A DNA stretch of 64,000 nucleotides from the NCBI GenBank assembly GCA_018402665.1, contig JAGYIN010000005.1, forward strand, positions 1-64,000, in the 5' to 3' direction. The translations under genes and the position numbers were made by a program. The notes beneath the pieces were generated by a model that saw only the letters and a list, made by a program, of their open reading frames with translations, was not told where the DNA came from and made no database searches. Below, piece by piece: positions 36,691-45,801 of the stretch; the stretch's first letter is position 1; each line of letters starts with the position of its first letter. The DNA is from Schleiferiaceae bacterium (GTDB lineage Bacteria; Bacteroidota; Bacteroidia; Flavobacteriales; Schleiferiaceae).

Positions 36691-36775
36691 GATGTGGGGT
36701 TGTTTGTGGCAACAAAGGTACGTGGTAAAACTCGCAAAGCGTACATTTGAAAAGAGAACCTTAAACGACATAACC

Positions 36776-37300
36776 ATGGCCTTCATCAAGCCCTTGCTGG
36801 GACATATGCCCGAATTCGGCGCCGATTGTTTTTTAGCGGATAATGCAACCATTATTGGCCAATTTAAATGCGGCGACGGTTGCAGTTTCTGGTTTGGAAG
36901 CGTCATCCGCGGCGACGTCAACAGCATCACCTTTGGAGATAATGTGAATGTGCAGGACAACGCCACGGTCCATTGCACCTATGAGAAGTTCCCCACGAGC
37001 GTAGGCAACAATGTAAGCATTGGTCACAATGCGATTGTACACGGTTGTACCATAGCGGATAATGTACTCATAGGCATGGGCGCGATCGTGATGGACGATT
37101 GTGAGGTCGGTGAGGGTTGCATCGTTGCGGCCGGTTCGGTCGTGACGCAAGGAAAGAAATTGGCTCCAGGAACGTTGTGGGCGGGGGTGCCGGCGAAGGA
37201 AATTGGTCCCGTACCTGAGCGCTTGCGCAAAGGGGAAATCGAACGCATTGCCAACAATTACCAGAAATACAGCTCTTGGTACAAAGCCGATGCCGAATAA
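36776..37300 (+). CDS. Gamma carbonic anhydrase family protein
   Basis: 174 residues forming a left-handed beta helix of hexapeptide repeats. The three zinc-ligand positions of gamma carbonic anhydrases are His66, His84 and His89 (DNATVH, SIGHNAIVHGC). Catalytic activity in this family varies, and YrdA/PaaY-like members may have other roles, so the enzyme claim is tentative. Start at ATG 36776. It overlaps the next GNAT gene by 11 bases. Confidence 0.9.
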   Translation: MAFIKPLLGHMPEFGADCFLADNATIIGQFKCGDGCSFWFGSVIRGDVNSITFGDNVNVQDNATVHCTYEKFPTSVGNNVSIGHNAIVHGCTIADNVLIGMGAIVMDDCEVGEGCIVAAGSVVTQGKKLAPGTLWAGVPAKEIGPVPERLRKGEIERIANNYQKYSSWYKADAE

Positions 37301-37811
37301 CAGACCCATTTTCGAAACGGAAAGATTGCTGCTTATTCCAACAAATCTAGCAGATGCGTCATTTATAAGGAAGGTCTTCACTACCCCTGGTGCCCTGCGT
37401 TTCATTGGGGATCGACAGCTCCATTCTTTAGAGGATGCCGTCGCATTCATATACGATAGAGTGCTGCCACATTGGGAAAAGAATGGTTACGGAAATTATA
37501 CTTTGATTGAAAAAAAGTCACAACAAAAGGTAGGGGTATGCGGTGTGTTCAATCGCGAAGGACTGGAACATCCGGATTTAGGTTATGCCGTGTTGCCCGC
37601 ATTTGAGGGACTCGGTTATGCTAAAGAGTCTTCGCTTCGAATGATGAGCGCTGCAAAAGAGCAATTTGGGTTATCCGTATTAGACGGTTTGACACATCCG
37701 GAAAACGAAAGGAGTATAGGTCTACTGAAGCACTTAGGCTTTGAGTCCCGAGGACAATCGCAAATCGATGGCTATGATTACAAAACCGAACTCTTCAGAA
37801 TTCACCTCTAA
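37290..37811 (+). CDS. GNAT family N-acetyltransferase (RimJ/RimL-like)
   Basis: 173 residues with the GNAT fold: ETERLLLIPTNLADASF at the start, a beta strand YTLIEKKSQQKVGVCGVF, LGYAVLPAFEGLGYAKESSLRMM for acetyl-CoA binding, and HPENERSIGLLKHLGFE near the end. The RimJ/RimL type acetylates N termini or small molecules; the substrate is unknown. ATG 37290 overlaps the last 11 bases of the carbonic anhydrase gene, so the two are coupled. It converges on the epimerase-like gene. Confidence 0.9.
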   Translation: MPNNRPIFETERLLLIPTNLADASFIRKVFTTPGALRFIGDRQLHSLEDAVAFIYDRVLPHWEKNGYGNYTLIEKKSQQKVGVCGVFNREGLEHPDLGYAVLPAFEGLGYAKESSLRMMSAAKEQFGLSVLDGLTHPENERSIGLLKHLGFESRGQSQIDGYDYKTELFRIHL

Positions 37812-37814
37812 GCA

Positions 37815-38771
37815 TTAGGACAAGCCCAATTTTACTCGAAGATTACGCAACATCGCATCGGTCATGCCATCAAGGTCATAGTCCATGGACCACCCCCAAT
37901 CTTCTTGAGCGGCCGAATCGTCAATACTTTCAGGCCAAGAAGCTGCAATCTCCTCTCTAAAATCGGGTACACAGTTGCATTCGAATCCCGGTATTTTTTT
38001 CTCAATACTGGCTGCAATGGTCGTTGGATCAAAACTGATGCCGGCAAGGTTATAGCTGTTGCGCACCTTCACCTGTTCTATCGGTGCCTCAGTGAGCTCA
38101 ATGGTCGCGCGAATGGCATCGTCCATGTACATCATAGGCAAAGCGCGGTGCGCTGATAAAAAACTCGTGTATCGACCTTCTTCTAGCGCTTTGTAGTAGA
38201 TCTCCACGGCATAATCAGTAGTACCGCCGCCGGGTTGGCTTTTCCAGGAAATGAGCCCAGGGTAGCGAATGGAGCGCACATCCACACCGTATTTATTGAA
38301 GTAATATTCACACCAACGCTCTCCCGCAAGTTTCGAAATGCCATAAACCGTTGAAGGTTCCATAACGGTTTGCTGCGGAGTGTTTTGCTTCGGTGTAGTA
38401 GGTCCAAATACCGCAATAGAGCTGGGCCAGAACAGTTTTTGAATCACTTTTTCCCGGGCCAATTCCAGCACGTGCAACAAACTCTGCATGTTCAAATCCC
38501 AGGCCTTCATCGGAAATTTCTCCCCAGTCGCACTTAACATAGCGACCAAATGGTATACCGTATGTATTTCGTGTTTTTCACAAACCGAGCGCAATGCGCT
38601 CGCGCTGCTCGCGTCGAGCACTTCGAAAGGACCATTCAGGAGTTCCGAATGTTCCGGTTGACGGATATCAGAAGCAACAACCTGATCATTGCCGTATTTC
38701 TGGCGAAGTGCCAATGTAAGTTCGGTCCCTATTTGCCCACAGGCGCCTAGGATAAGGATGGTTTTATTCAT
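37815..38771 (-). CDS. NAD-dependent epimerase/L-threonine 3-dehydrogenase-like SDR
   Basis: 318 residues of the extended short-chain dehydrogenase class. N-terminal NAD motif GACGQIGTEL, then VVASDIRQPE, VYHLVAMLSATGEK, the catalytic YGISK and a C-terminal substrate domain. Overall resemblance, especially GACGQIGTEL and the MLSATGEK stretch, is to the short-chain L-threonine 3-dehydrogenases that start threonine breakdown to glycine and acetyl-CoA. A sugar epimerase role is less likely. It diverges from trhO. Confidence 0.85.
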   Translation of the reverse strand: MNKTILILGACGQIGTELTLALRQKYGNDQVVASDIRQPEHSELLNGPFEVLDASSASALRSVCEKHEIHTVYHLVAMLSATGEKFPMKAWDLNMQSLLHVLELAREKVIQKLFWPSSIAVFGPTTPKQNTPQQTVMEPSTVYGISKLAGERWCEYYFNKYGVDVRSIRYPGLISWKSQPGGGTTDYAVEIYYKALEEGRYTSFLSAHRALPMMYMDDAIRATIELTEAPIEQVKVRNSYNLAGISFDPTTIAASIEKKIPGFECNCVPDFREEIAASWPESIDDSAAQEDWGWSMDYDLDGMTDAMLRNLRVKLGLS

Positions 38772-38796
38772 GCTCTGAATGTGATAAAGATCAGAA

Positions 38797-38825
38797 TTGG
38801 GTCCCTCAAAGATAACTTATCTTTG
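38797..38825 (+). promoter_or_regulatory. Promoter of trhO
   Basis: TTG at 38797-38799, an 18-base spacer and TATCTTTG at 38818-38825, matching the Bacteroidota consensus. The leader to the ATG at 38845 is about 15 bases. Confidence 0.65.
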
Positions 38826-38844
38826 CACGATAAATCACCCGCCT

Positions 38845-39906
38845 ATGGATCCAAATGCTGGAAAACGAACGCTCGTCAATAAATTGAGTAGAGAAGAACT
38901 GCAGGCTAAGCTTGATGCAGAAACCTTCAACCGCACTACGGTTTCTTTTTACAAATATGTCATCATAGAACACCCACAGGAGTTGCGCGACGCGCTATTT
39001 GCACAATGGTCACAGTGGGATTGCTTGGGACGTATTTACGTTTCTAGAGAAGGTATTAATGCGCAAATGAATGTTCCCGAGCACCACTGGGATGCGTTTG
39101 ATGCCTACATACACGGGATCGAATATTTCCACGATGTGCCTTTTAAATTGGCGGTTACGGATAAGACAGAGGGGAAGTCTTTTTTGAAGCTTGTCGTCAA
39201 AGTTCGTGAGCAGATTGTGGCAGACGGCCTGCAGCCTGAGGACTATGATGTCACTGATGTTGGCGTCCACATGACGGCAAAGGATTGGAACGAAGCCATC
39301 GAAAAGCACAATCCAGTGGTGGTCGATATGCGCAACCATTACGAAAGTGAAATTGGTCATTTTGAAGGCGCAGTCCTTCCTGAGGCCGAGACGTTCCGCG
39401 AAGAACTCCCCATGGTTTTAGAAAAACTCAAAGGTCAGGAGGACCGTAAGATTCTTTTGTACTGTACCGGGGGAATCCGTTGTGAGAAAACTTCTGCCTT
39501 TTTGAAGCACCATGGATTTAAAGATGTCAACCAATTGCACGGGGGCATCATTGATTACGCCCGTCAGATTAAAGAAGAAAAATTGCCGAATAAATTCCAC
39601 GGCATCAACTTTGTCTTCGATGAACGACTAGGCGAAGCCATTTCCGATGAGGTCATCTCTGAATGTCATCAGTGCGGTGAACCTTCAGCAAACCATACAA
39701 ATTGCTCAAACAAAGCGTGTAATCTACTTTTTATTCAGTGCGAGAAATGTGCTGAAAAACACGAAGGATGTTGCACCCCACAATGCGTTGAAGTCATTCA
39801 TTTACCGGAAGAAGAGCAGATTGAAATCCGCAGAAAAGCGAAAGAAACGAAAAGATTCCACAGACATACGAAGGTTAATTTGCGAAATGCCTTCTCTGAG
39901 AAGTAA
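38845..39906 (+). CDS. trhO: tRNA uridine(34) hydroxylase, rhodanese family
   Basis: 353 residues. TrhO (YceA) makes the 5-hydroxyuridine at the wobble position of tRNAs. Seen: an N-terminal acylphosphatase-like domain (GRIYVSREGINAQMNVPE), a rhodanese domain with the active loop CTGGIRC (Cys207) and a Cys-rich C-terminal segment (CHQCGEPSANHTNC and following Cys pairs) that may bind metal. ATG 38845 is used; the frame opens at a TTG inside the promoter. Named from family resemblance; the activity itself is not shown by the sequence. Confidence 0.93.
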   Translation: MDPNAGKRTLVNKLSREELQAKLDAETFNRTTVSFYKYVIIEHPQELRDALFAQWSQWDCLGRIYVSREGINAQMNVPEHHWDAFDAYIHGIEYFHDVPFKLAVTDKTEGKSFLKLVVKVREQIVADGLQPEDYDVTDVGVHMTAKDWNEAIEKHNPVVVDMRNHYESEIGHFEGAVLPEAETFREELPMVLEKLKGQEDRKILLYCTGGIRCEKTSAFLKHHGFKDVNQLHGGIIDYARQIKEEKLPNKFHGINFVFDERLGEAISDEVISECHQCGEPSANHTNCSNKACNLLFIQCEKCAEKHEGCCTPQCVEVIHLPEEEQIEIRRKAKETKRFHRHTKVNLRNAFSEK

Positions 39907-39938
39907 ATTGGTACTCTGAAACTAGACAGAGAACCACC

Positions 39939-41480
39939 ATGCAAGACAAGAGAGCACACTTTCAAGAACTTCAAGAACAGAGCAAAGTTGGCGGCGGCGA
40001 AAAGCGCATAGCGGCGCAACACGCAAAAGGTAAGCTCACCGCACGTGAGCGCATACATTTTCTATTAGACGAAGGATCGTTTCAAGAAATGGGTGCCCTC
40101 GTTCAGCACCGCAGTAATCTCTTTGGCCTGGACGGGCAGAAAATTTTAGGCGACGGTGTAGTTACCGGTTACGGAACAGTCAATGGCAGATTAATCTATG
40201 TTTACGCACAAGATTTCACCGTTTTAGGCGGTTCGCTTGCGGAAGCACATGCAGAGAAAATCACGAAGGTGATGGACCTTGCTATGAAAACGGGCGCTCC
40301 AGTGATCGGGCTTAACGACAGTGGCGGTGCGCGTATTCAAGAAGGAGTGGTTTCGCTCGGTGGGTATAGCGACATTTTTTACCGTAATGTTCAAGCTTCA
40401 GGGGTTATTCCTCAGTTTTCTGCGATGATGGGACCTTGTGCGGGTGGTGCTGTATATTCTCCTGCTTTGACTGATTTTATCATGATGGTCGAGGAATCCT
40501 CCTACATGTTCGTCACCGGACCCAATGTGGTCAAAACGGTTACCCACGAAGAGGTGAGCTCAGAGGAATTAGGAGGTGCAAGCACGCATGCGACAAAAAG
40601 TGGGGTAACTCAATTCACCTATCCTAATGAAATCGCTTTAATTGAAGGGTTGAAGAAATTACTTTCTTACGTTCCGCAGAACTGTGATGAGGAGCCGCCT
40701 TCGCTTCCATATACTCCAGGCGATGAGCTTCGTATGGGGCTGCAACATATCATCCCTGAAAGTTCCAATCAGCCTTATGATATGAAAGAGGTCATCGGTG
40801 AAATCGTCGATACGGACAGTTTTTTCGAAGTACATAAAGATTTTGCAGAAAATATCGTTGTAGGATTTGCGCGCCTCGCGGGTAAATCCATCGGTGTGGT
40901 TGCGAATCAACCGGCCTATCTCGCCGGCGTTTTAGACATTCAGGCTTCCACCAAAGGTGCCCGATTCGTGCGCTTCTGTGACGCTTTCAACATCCCACTT
41001 TTAGTTTTAGAAGATGTACCTGGATTCCTGCCTGGTACGGACCAGGAGTGGAACGGCATCATTACCAATGGGGCAAAACTGCTCTACGCTTTCAGCGAAG
41101 CGACAGTACCGCGTATTACCGTTATCACACGTAAAGCTTACGGGGGTGCCTATTGTGTGATGAATTCTAAGCAGATTGGCGCCGATATGAATTTTGCTTG
41201 GCCCACTGCAGAGATTGCCGTAATGGGTGCTAAAGGCGCAGCAGAAATCATCTTTAGAAATGAAATTGCAAATGCAGAAAATCCCGAGGCGAAATTGGCA
41301 GAAAAAGAAGCTGAATATGCAGACGCCTTTGCCAATCCTTACCGCGCAGCATCTAGAGGATATATAGATGAAGTTATCCTACCGGAGCAGACTCGTCAGC
41401 GACTCATTCGCGCCTACGCCATGTTAGAAAATAAAGCGGTTCAGTTACCGAAGAAGAAACACGGTAACCTCCCGCTCTAA
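39939..41480 (+). CDS. Acyl-CoA (propionyl-CoA type) carboxylase beta subunit
   Basis: 513 residues with the carboxyltransferase N and C domains: GKLTARERIHFLLDEGSF, FGLDGQKILGDGVVTGYG, GLNDSGGARIQEGV, MMGPCAGGAVYSPALTDF, and LVLEDVPGFLPGTDQEWNGII. This is the PccB type, transferring a carboxyl group from biotin to propionyl- or related acyl-CoA. No biotin carrier or carboxylase subunit is adjacent. A methylmalonyl-CoA epimerase gene lies 10 kb away, consistent with a methylmalonyl pathway. The stop overlaps the tatD start by one base. Confidence 0.95.
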   Translation: MQDKRAHFQELQEQSKVGGGEKRIAAQHAKGKLTARERIHFLLDEGSFQEMGALVQHRSNLFGLDGQKILGDGVVTGYGTVNGRLIYVYAQDFTVLGGSLAEAHAEKITKVMDLAMKTGAPVIGLNDSGGARIQEGVVSLGGYSDIFYRNVQASGVIPQFSAMMGPCAGGAVYSPALTDFIMMVEESSYMFVTGPNVVKTVTHEEVSSEELGGASTHATKSGVTQFTYPNEIALIEGLKKLLSYVPQNCDEEPPSLPYTPGDELRMGLQHIIPESSNQPYDMKEVIGEIVDTDSFFEVHKDFAENIVVGFARLAGKSIGVVANQPAYLAGVLDIQASTKGARFVRFCDAFNIPLLVLEDVPGFLPGTDQEWNGIITNGAKLLYAFSEATVPRITVITRKAYGGAYCVMNSKQIGADMNFAWPTAEIAVMGAKGAAEIIFRNEIANAENPEAKLAEKEAEYADAFANPYRAASRGYIDEVILPEQTRQRLIRAYAMLENKAVQLPKKKHGNLPL

Positions 41481-42265
41481 TGTTTACAGATACGCATTGC
41501 CATCTCTATGATGAGGTCTTCGAAACACGTAAAGGTCAAATCGAGGCGTTGGCTTTAGAAAACGGAGTGAACAAAATCTTGCTCCCAAATATTGATGTGA
41601 ACAGCCTTCCTAAAATGGATGCGGTTGCAGCCAATTATCCGTCGCTCGAGATTCGGAAAATGATCGGATTGCACCCTTGCTATGTGAAGGAGGATTGGGT
41701 GGTCCAATTGCATCAAATCGAAGCCTGGTACCACCAAAAGCCGGAGGAATTTTGTGCCGTTGGTGAGATTGGCCTGGATCTCTATTGGGATCAAAGTACC
41801 CTCGCGATACAGATAGAAGCGTTGAACCGACAGTTGGATTGGAGCGTCGCTTGGGATCTCCCCATTGCGTTGCACGTTCGTAGCAGCTTTAAAGAACTTT
41901 TCCCCGTTCTCGAGGCCGCTCAAGATCGCCACGACGGAAAGATTCGCGGGGTCTTTCATTGCTTCTCTGGGGGTAAAAAACAAATCAATCGGGCACTGCG
42001 TTTGGGCGAATTCTATTTTGGTCTAGGCGGTTCCATTACGCACAACCGCAGCGCTACCGACCCGGTTGTAGGTAACATCCCAATGGATCGCATTCTCTTA
42101 GAAACGGACGCTCCTTACCTCACCCCCTCCAGTAAAAAGGGTCAAAAAAACGAGCCTGGCTTCCTACTTGAAGTGGCACAAACAGTTAGTGAAATCAAAG
42201 GTGTATCTTTAAACGAATTGGCCGTACTTACCAGTGCCAACGCTGAAAAACTCTTTGGAGCATGA
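41480..42265 (+). CDS. TatD family metal-dependent hydrolase
   Basis: 261 residues. The metal-binding motif TDTHCHLYDE opens the protein, followed by GEIGLDLYWD, HVRSSFKELF, HCFSGGKKQ, and LLETDAPYLTP. TatD proteins are 3'-5' nucleases with roles in DNA repair and quality control. The gene overlaps both the carboxylase stop (TAATG) and the asparaginase start (ATGA), so the three form a tight operon with unrelated functions. Confidence 0.93.
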   Translation: MFTDTHCHLYDEVFETRKGQIEALALENGVNKILLPNIDVNSLPKMDAVAANYPSLEIRKMIGLHPCYVKEDWVVQLHQIEAWYHQKPEEFCAVGEIGLDLYWDQSTLAIQIEALNRQLDWSVAWDLPIALHVRSSFKELFPVLEAAQDRHDGKIRGVFHCFSGGKKQINRALRLGEFYFGLGGSITHNRSATDPVVGNIPMDRILLETDAPYLTPSSKKGQKNEPGFLLEVAQTVSEIKGVSLNELAVLTSANAEKLFGA

Positions 42266-43269
42266 GGAATATTTGCTTGATTTACACCGGCGGAACCATA
42301 GGTATGCGTCAAAATCCGAACGGAAAATTGGCGCCGGTAGATTTTGAGGAACTGCGTAAAAACATTCCAACGCTGCGTTTATTACCTATCGAACTGGAGG
42401 TTAAAACCATGGACCGTCCCGTAGATAGCTCGGAAATGCATCCTTCCGTATGGGCGGATCTCGCCACCGAAATTTACGGGCTTCACGACCAATTCGACGG
42501 CTTTGTCATTTTACACGGCACCGACACCATGGCATTCACAGCCAGTGCACTTAGTTTTATGCTGCGCGGTTTGAAAAAGCCCGTCATCATCACCGGCTCC
42601 CAACTTCCGGTTGGAGTTTTGAGAACGGATGCCGTAGAAAATCTATTGAGTGCGCTAGAATTCGCAGCTATGGAAGAATCGGGCGACCCAGTTATTCAAG
42701 AGGTCTGTATCTATTTTGAATACAAGCTGTACCGTGGTAATCGCGCCTACAAACGTTCCTCTAACGAATTCAACGCCTTCAGTTCCCCAAATTTCCCTGC
42801 TTTGGCAGAAAGTGGCGTACGCATGACCGTACATAAAGAGTTGCTTTGGCGCTCATCAAAAGCGAAGTTGGAATTGCACAAAGGCTTTTCAAATGAAGTG
42901 GGTGTAGTCACCTTATATCCTGGGTTAGATTTCAATGCTTTACAGGTGCAACCTAATTGGCGCATCCTATTACTGCGCACTTTTGGCGCTGGAAATGCAC
43001 CGAACAGCCCTGATTTTATTGAATTTCTCTCAAGGTGCAGTGACAATGGTACTGTAATTGTAAATACCTCCCAGTGTGTCAGTGGCGCAGTCGTTCATGG
43101 TCTGTACGACAGTTCATCGGCTTTGGAGCGTTTTAATGTATTGAGCGCCAAAGACATGACTTTCGAATCGGCCTTAGTAAAAGCAATGCTTTTGTTAAGT
43201 GAAACGGATGATCTAAGAGAATTTGATATTAAGTTTTCTTCAAGTCTTGCCGGAGAACTCACAGAGTAG
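42262..43269 (+). CDS. Type I L-asparaginase
   Basis: 335 residues. It should hydrolyse L-asparagine to aspartate and ammonia. Two catalytic Thr motifs are intact: IYTGGTIGM (Thr12) at the N terminus and LHGTDTMAFTASAL further on; ITGSQLPVG and IVNTSQCVSG also fit. No signal peptide is seen, so this is the cytoplasmic (AnsA) form. It overlaps tatD by four bases. Aspartate from it could feed panD. Confidence 0.93.
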   Translation: MRNICLIYTGGTIGMRQNPNGKLAPVDFEELRKNIPTLRLLPIELEVKTMDRPVDSSEMHPSVWADLATEIYGLHDQFDGFVILHGTDTMAFTASALSFMLRGLKKPVIITGSQLPVGVLRTDAVENLLSALEFAAMEESGDPVIQEVCIYFEYKLYRGNRAYKRSSNEFNAFSSPNFPALAESGVRMTVHKELLWRSSKAKLELHKGFSNEVGVVTLYPGLDFNALQVQPNWRILLLRTFGAGNAPNSPDFIEFLSRCSDNGTVIVNTSQCVSGAVVHGLYDSSSALERFNVLSAKDMTFESALVKAMLLLSETDDLREFDIKFSSSLAGELTE

Positions 43270-43374
43270 TGTAGAGACACCAATTTTTTGTATTTTCGGC
43301 CTCGCACAATAGGCTTAAACTTATAAACGGCCGGTAATGCAATAACACTAAAATGTATTTAAACAACTAGTAAA

Positions 43375-44244
43375 ATGAAAAAAGCACTCTCTTTGCTTGC
43401 TATCGTTGCCCTTTCATTGGGTACGGTTAACGCCTATGCTCAAGAAGATATGGCGGCTACAGAAGAAGTAGCAGTTGATTCTGCAGCTACTGAAACTATG
43501 GATTCTGCGGATGCAGCTGTTGATTCAGCCGCAGCAACGGAATCTGCTGCCACAGAAGAAGTAACTCAAGAAGCTTCTGAAGAAGTTGAAGCAGGAACAG
43601 AAGAAAAAGCATTTACTCAGATCTTGAAAGAAAAGTTCATTGAGGGTGGTGCATTCTTCATGTCGTTCGTATTGCTCGCTTTAGTTTTAGGTTTGGCTTT
43701 AGTTATCGAGCGTATCATCTACCTAACGTTTGCTCAAACGAACACTGAAAAGCTTCTTGAAGAAGTAGAAGGTGCGTTGAATAACGGCGGTGTTGAAGCT
43801 GCAAAAGAAGTATGTCGCAATACACGTGGTCCAGTAGCAACGATCTTCTTCGAAGGTCTTGACCACTACGACGAAGGAATGGATATGGTTGATAAATCAA
43901 TCATGAGTGTTGGTTCTGTAGAGAATGGTAAATTAGAGAAAGGTGTTTCTTGGATTTCATTGTTCATCGCATTGGCACCGATGCTTGGTTTCATGGGAAC
44001 GGTTATCGGTATGATTGGCGCATTTGATGCGATCGAGGCTGCAGGTGATATCAACCCATCACTTGTTGCAGGTGGTATTAAAGTAGCACTTTTAACGACG
44101 GTTTTCGGTTTGATTACTGCAATCATCCTTCAGATTTTCTATAACTTAATCGTAGCAATGATCGATGGTATCGTGATCAAGATGGAAGATGCTTCTATCT
44201 CTTTCATGGATCTATTGGTTGAGCACAACAAGAAAAACGCATAA
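43375..44244 (+). CDS. MotA/TolQ/ExbB proton channel family protein with acidic N-terminal extension
   Basis: 289 residues. A signal-like N terminus (MKKALSLLAIVALSLGTVNAYAQ) is followed by a segment rich in Ala, Glu, Asp and Thr (about residues 24-80, with repeated DSAA/ATEE words), then the ExbB/TolQ core with three membrane helices (about 95-115, 190-215 and 235-260) and the motifs ISLFIALAPMLGFMGTVIGMIGAF and GGIKVALLTTVFGLITAI. With ExbD it forms a proton-driven motor. ExbB-type proteins usually lack this long acidic extracytoplasmic stretch in other phyla. A TATTTTCG element at 43291-43298 may be the promoter. Confidence 0.92.
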   Translation: MKKALSLLAIVALSLGTVNAYAQEDMAATEEVAVDSAATETMDSADAAVDSAAATESAATEEVTQEASEEVEAGTEEKAFTQILKEKFIEGGAFFMSFVLLALVLGLALVIERIIYLTFAQTNTEKLLEEVEGALNNGGVEAAKEVCRNTRGPVATIFFEGLDHYDEGMDMVDKSIMSVGSVENGKLEKGVSWISLFIALAPMLGFMGTVIGMIGAFDAIEAAGDINPSLVAGGIKVALLTTVFGLITAIILQIFYNLIVAMIDGIVIKMEDASISFMDLLVEHNKKNA

Positions 44245-44249
44245 TAAAG

Positions 44250-44657
44250 ATGCTTAGTAAACTTCCATTTATTGGACGTGTCCTAGGTATTGTACTGGGA
44301 ATCATTGGTGTAATCATGTTTGTCATGGTTTCATTAAATGAGGACAGTGCATCTAGCTATGTGTCCTACGGTCTATTCACTACCGTTATTGGTGTAGTGG
44401 TAGCTGTATTGAGCTTCGTGCTTTCATTGTCGGTAAATCCTAAGGGAATCCGCGGTGTTGGTATCGGTTTGGCTGCTGTGATTGTCGTTGGTATTTTGAG
44501 CTATGTGCTCGCAGACGGATCAGACTTTGCCTCGTATAAGAATGTAACAGAAGCAGAAACTAAAGTAGTTAGCGCAATGCTAAATGCATTCTACATCATT
44601 GGTGCCGGTGCGGTACTTGCTGTAGTCTACTCATTGGTTTCAAGAGTTTCTAAATAA
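44250..44657 (+). CDS. Four-helix membrane protein in the ExbB/ExbD operon
   Basis: 135 residues with about four membrane helices and little else; no family is recognised. It sits 5 bases after exbB and 8 bases before the first exbD, so it belongs to the operon. Small membrane proteins in this position occur in other Bacteroidota ExbB/ExbD loci, and a role in assembling the motor is plausible but unproven. Confidence 0.7.
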   Translation: MLSKLPFIGRVLGIVLGIIGVIMFVMVSLNEDSASSYVSYGLFTTVIGVVVAVLSFVLSLSVNPKGIRGVGIGLAAVIVVGILSYVLADGSDFASYKNVTEAETKVVSAMLNAFYIIGAGAVLAVVYSLVSRVSK

Positions 44658-44665
44658 GTATTGAT

Positions 44666-45250
44666 ATGGCAAGAAATAAAAGAGCCATACCAGAAATTAA
44701 TGCCGGATCGATGGCGGATATCGCTTTCCTTCTATTGATTTTCTATCTGGTAACCACAACGATGGATACGGATAAGGGAATCAACAGGAAGCTACCGCCG
44801 TGGGATGAAGAATTGGTTGAAGACCCACCTCCAATCAAGGAGCGTAACATCTTTACCGTTCTTGTGAATTCAAACGACCAGTTGTTAGTTGAAGATGAGT
44901 ACCTTGAAATTTCACAGTTGCGTGAGAAGGCGATGGAATTCATTGATAACAACGGAGACGGATCTTGTACCTACTGTAAAGGATTCAAGGTGTCGTCTAG
45001 TTCGGATAACCCAGATAAGGCTGTCATCTCACTCCAGAACGACCGTGGTACTTCTTACGGCATGTACGTGAAAGTTCAGAATGAGCTCGTTGCTGCTTAT
45101 GAGGATCTTCGCGAGAAATATGCTGAAGAAGAGTACGGTAAGTCCTACAGAGGAATGGATGAAGAGGAGGATAAAGATTTACTGAGTGAAATCAAAAAAG
45201 CCTACCCTCAAAAAATTTCTGAAGCTGAACCTTTAAATATTGGTGGCTAA
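44666..45250 (+). CDS. ExbD/TolR family protein (first copy)
   Basis: 194 residues: one membrane helix near the N terminus (about 17-34) with the essential Asp18 (SMADIAFLLLIFYLVTTTM) and a periplasmic domain. The domain is longer than usual, with an inserted segment holding CTYCKGF, a CxxC pair, and an acidic stretch near the end. ExbD works with ExbB to couple the proton gradient to outer-membrane transport. The stop overlaps the next exbD start (TAATG). Confidence 0.92.
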   Translation: MARNKRAIPEINAGSMADIAFLLLIFYLVTTTMDTDKGINRKLPPWDEELVEDPPPIKERNIFTVLVNSNDQLLVEDEYLEISQLREKAMEFIDNNGDGSCTYCKGFKVSSSSDNPDKAVISLQNDRGTSYGMYVKVQNELVAAYEDLREKYAEEEYGKSYRGMDEEEDKDLLSEIKKAYPQKISEAEPLNIGG

Positions 45251-45744
45251 TGGCAGTAATTAAGAAAAAGAAGGATAAAGGGCTACCGGCGGTGAATACC
45301 TCGGCACTTCCTGATATTGTATTCATGTTGTTGTTCTTCTTCATGGTTGCTACGGTAATGCGTGAAGTAGATTTGAAGGTGAGTGTAAATAAGCCACAAG
45401 CAACGGAGATTCAGAAGTTGGAACGCAAGTCATTGGTAACTTACATTTACGCAGGTTCGCCTCGTGTGAAGTACCAGGATAAGTTTGGTCGTTCACCACG
45501 TATTCAGTTGAATGATGCATTTGCAACCATCGATGATGTGCAGGCATTCGTGATTCAAGAGCGTGAAGCGAAAAGTGAAGAAGACCGTCCTATGATGACC
45601 ATGTCCATCAAAGCAGATAAGTCTGTAAATATGGGTCTGATAACAGATATTAAATTGCAATTGCGCAAAGCGCAAGCGTTGAAAATCAACTACAGTTCAC
45701 TGCAACCTAAGAACTTGGAAGCGTTGTACAGTTCAGAGAACTAA
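45250..45744 (+). CDS. ExbD/TolR family protein (second copy)
   Basis: 164 residues, again one N-terminal membrane helix with the conserved Asp22 (ALPDIVFMLLFFFMVATVM) and a periplasmic domain (KADKSVNMGLITDIKLQLRKA). Two different ExbD proteins after one ExbB is a common Bacteroidota arrangement and suggests a heteromeric peg. A strong terminator follows. Confidence 0.93.
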   Translation: MAVIKKKKDKGLPAVNTSALPDIVFMLLFFFMVATVMREVDLKVSVNKPQATEIQKLERKSLVTYIYAGSPRVKYQDKFGRSPRIQLNDAFATIDDVQAFVIQEREAKSEEDRPMMTMSIKADKSVNMGLITDIKLQLRKAQALKINYSSLQPKNLEALYSSEN

Positions 45745-45770
45745 GCAAAGAGAAAAGCTGTATAGGCGGA

Positions 45771-45801
45771 AAAGCCGGTTCCTTAGGGACCGGCTTTTTT
45801 T
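45771..45801. terminator. Intrinsic terminator after exbD
   Basis: A stem of about 12 pairs (AAAGCCGGTTCC with GGGACCGGCTTT) and a tight TTA loop, followed by T. It lies at the junction with the convergent CPBP gene and can act on both strands. Confidence 0.9.

Noticed and set aside
36691-36978. N-terminal extension of the NifU-like gene
   Set aside because: The frame is open, but it is antisense to the gamma carbonic anhydrase gene and the NFU fold begins exactly at the ATG at 36690.
36833-37450. 205-residue minus-strand frame
   Set aside because: It lies opposite the carbonic anhydrase and GNAT genes, which have clear families; its own sequence has no domain.
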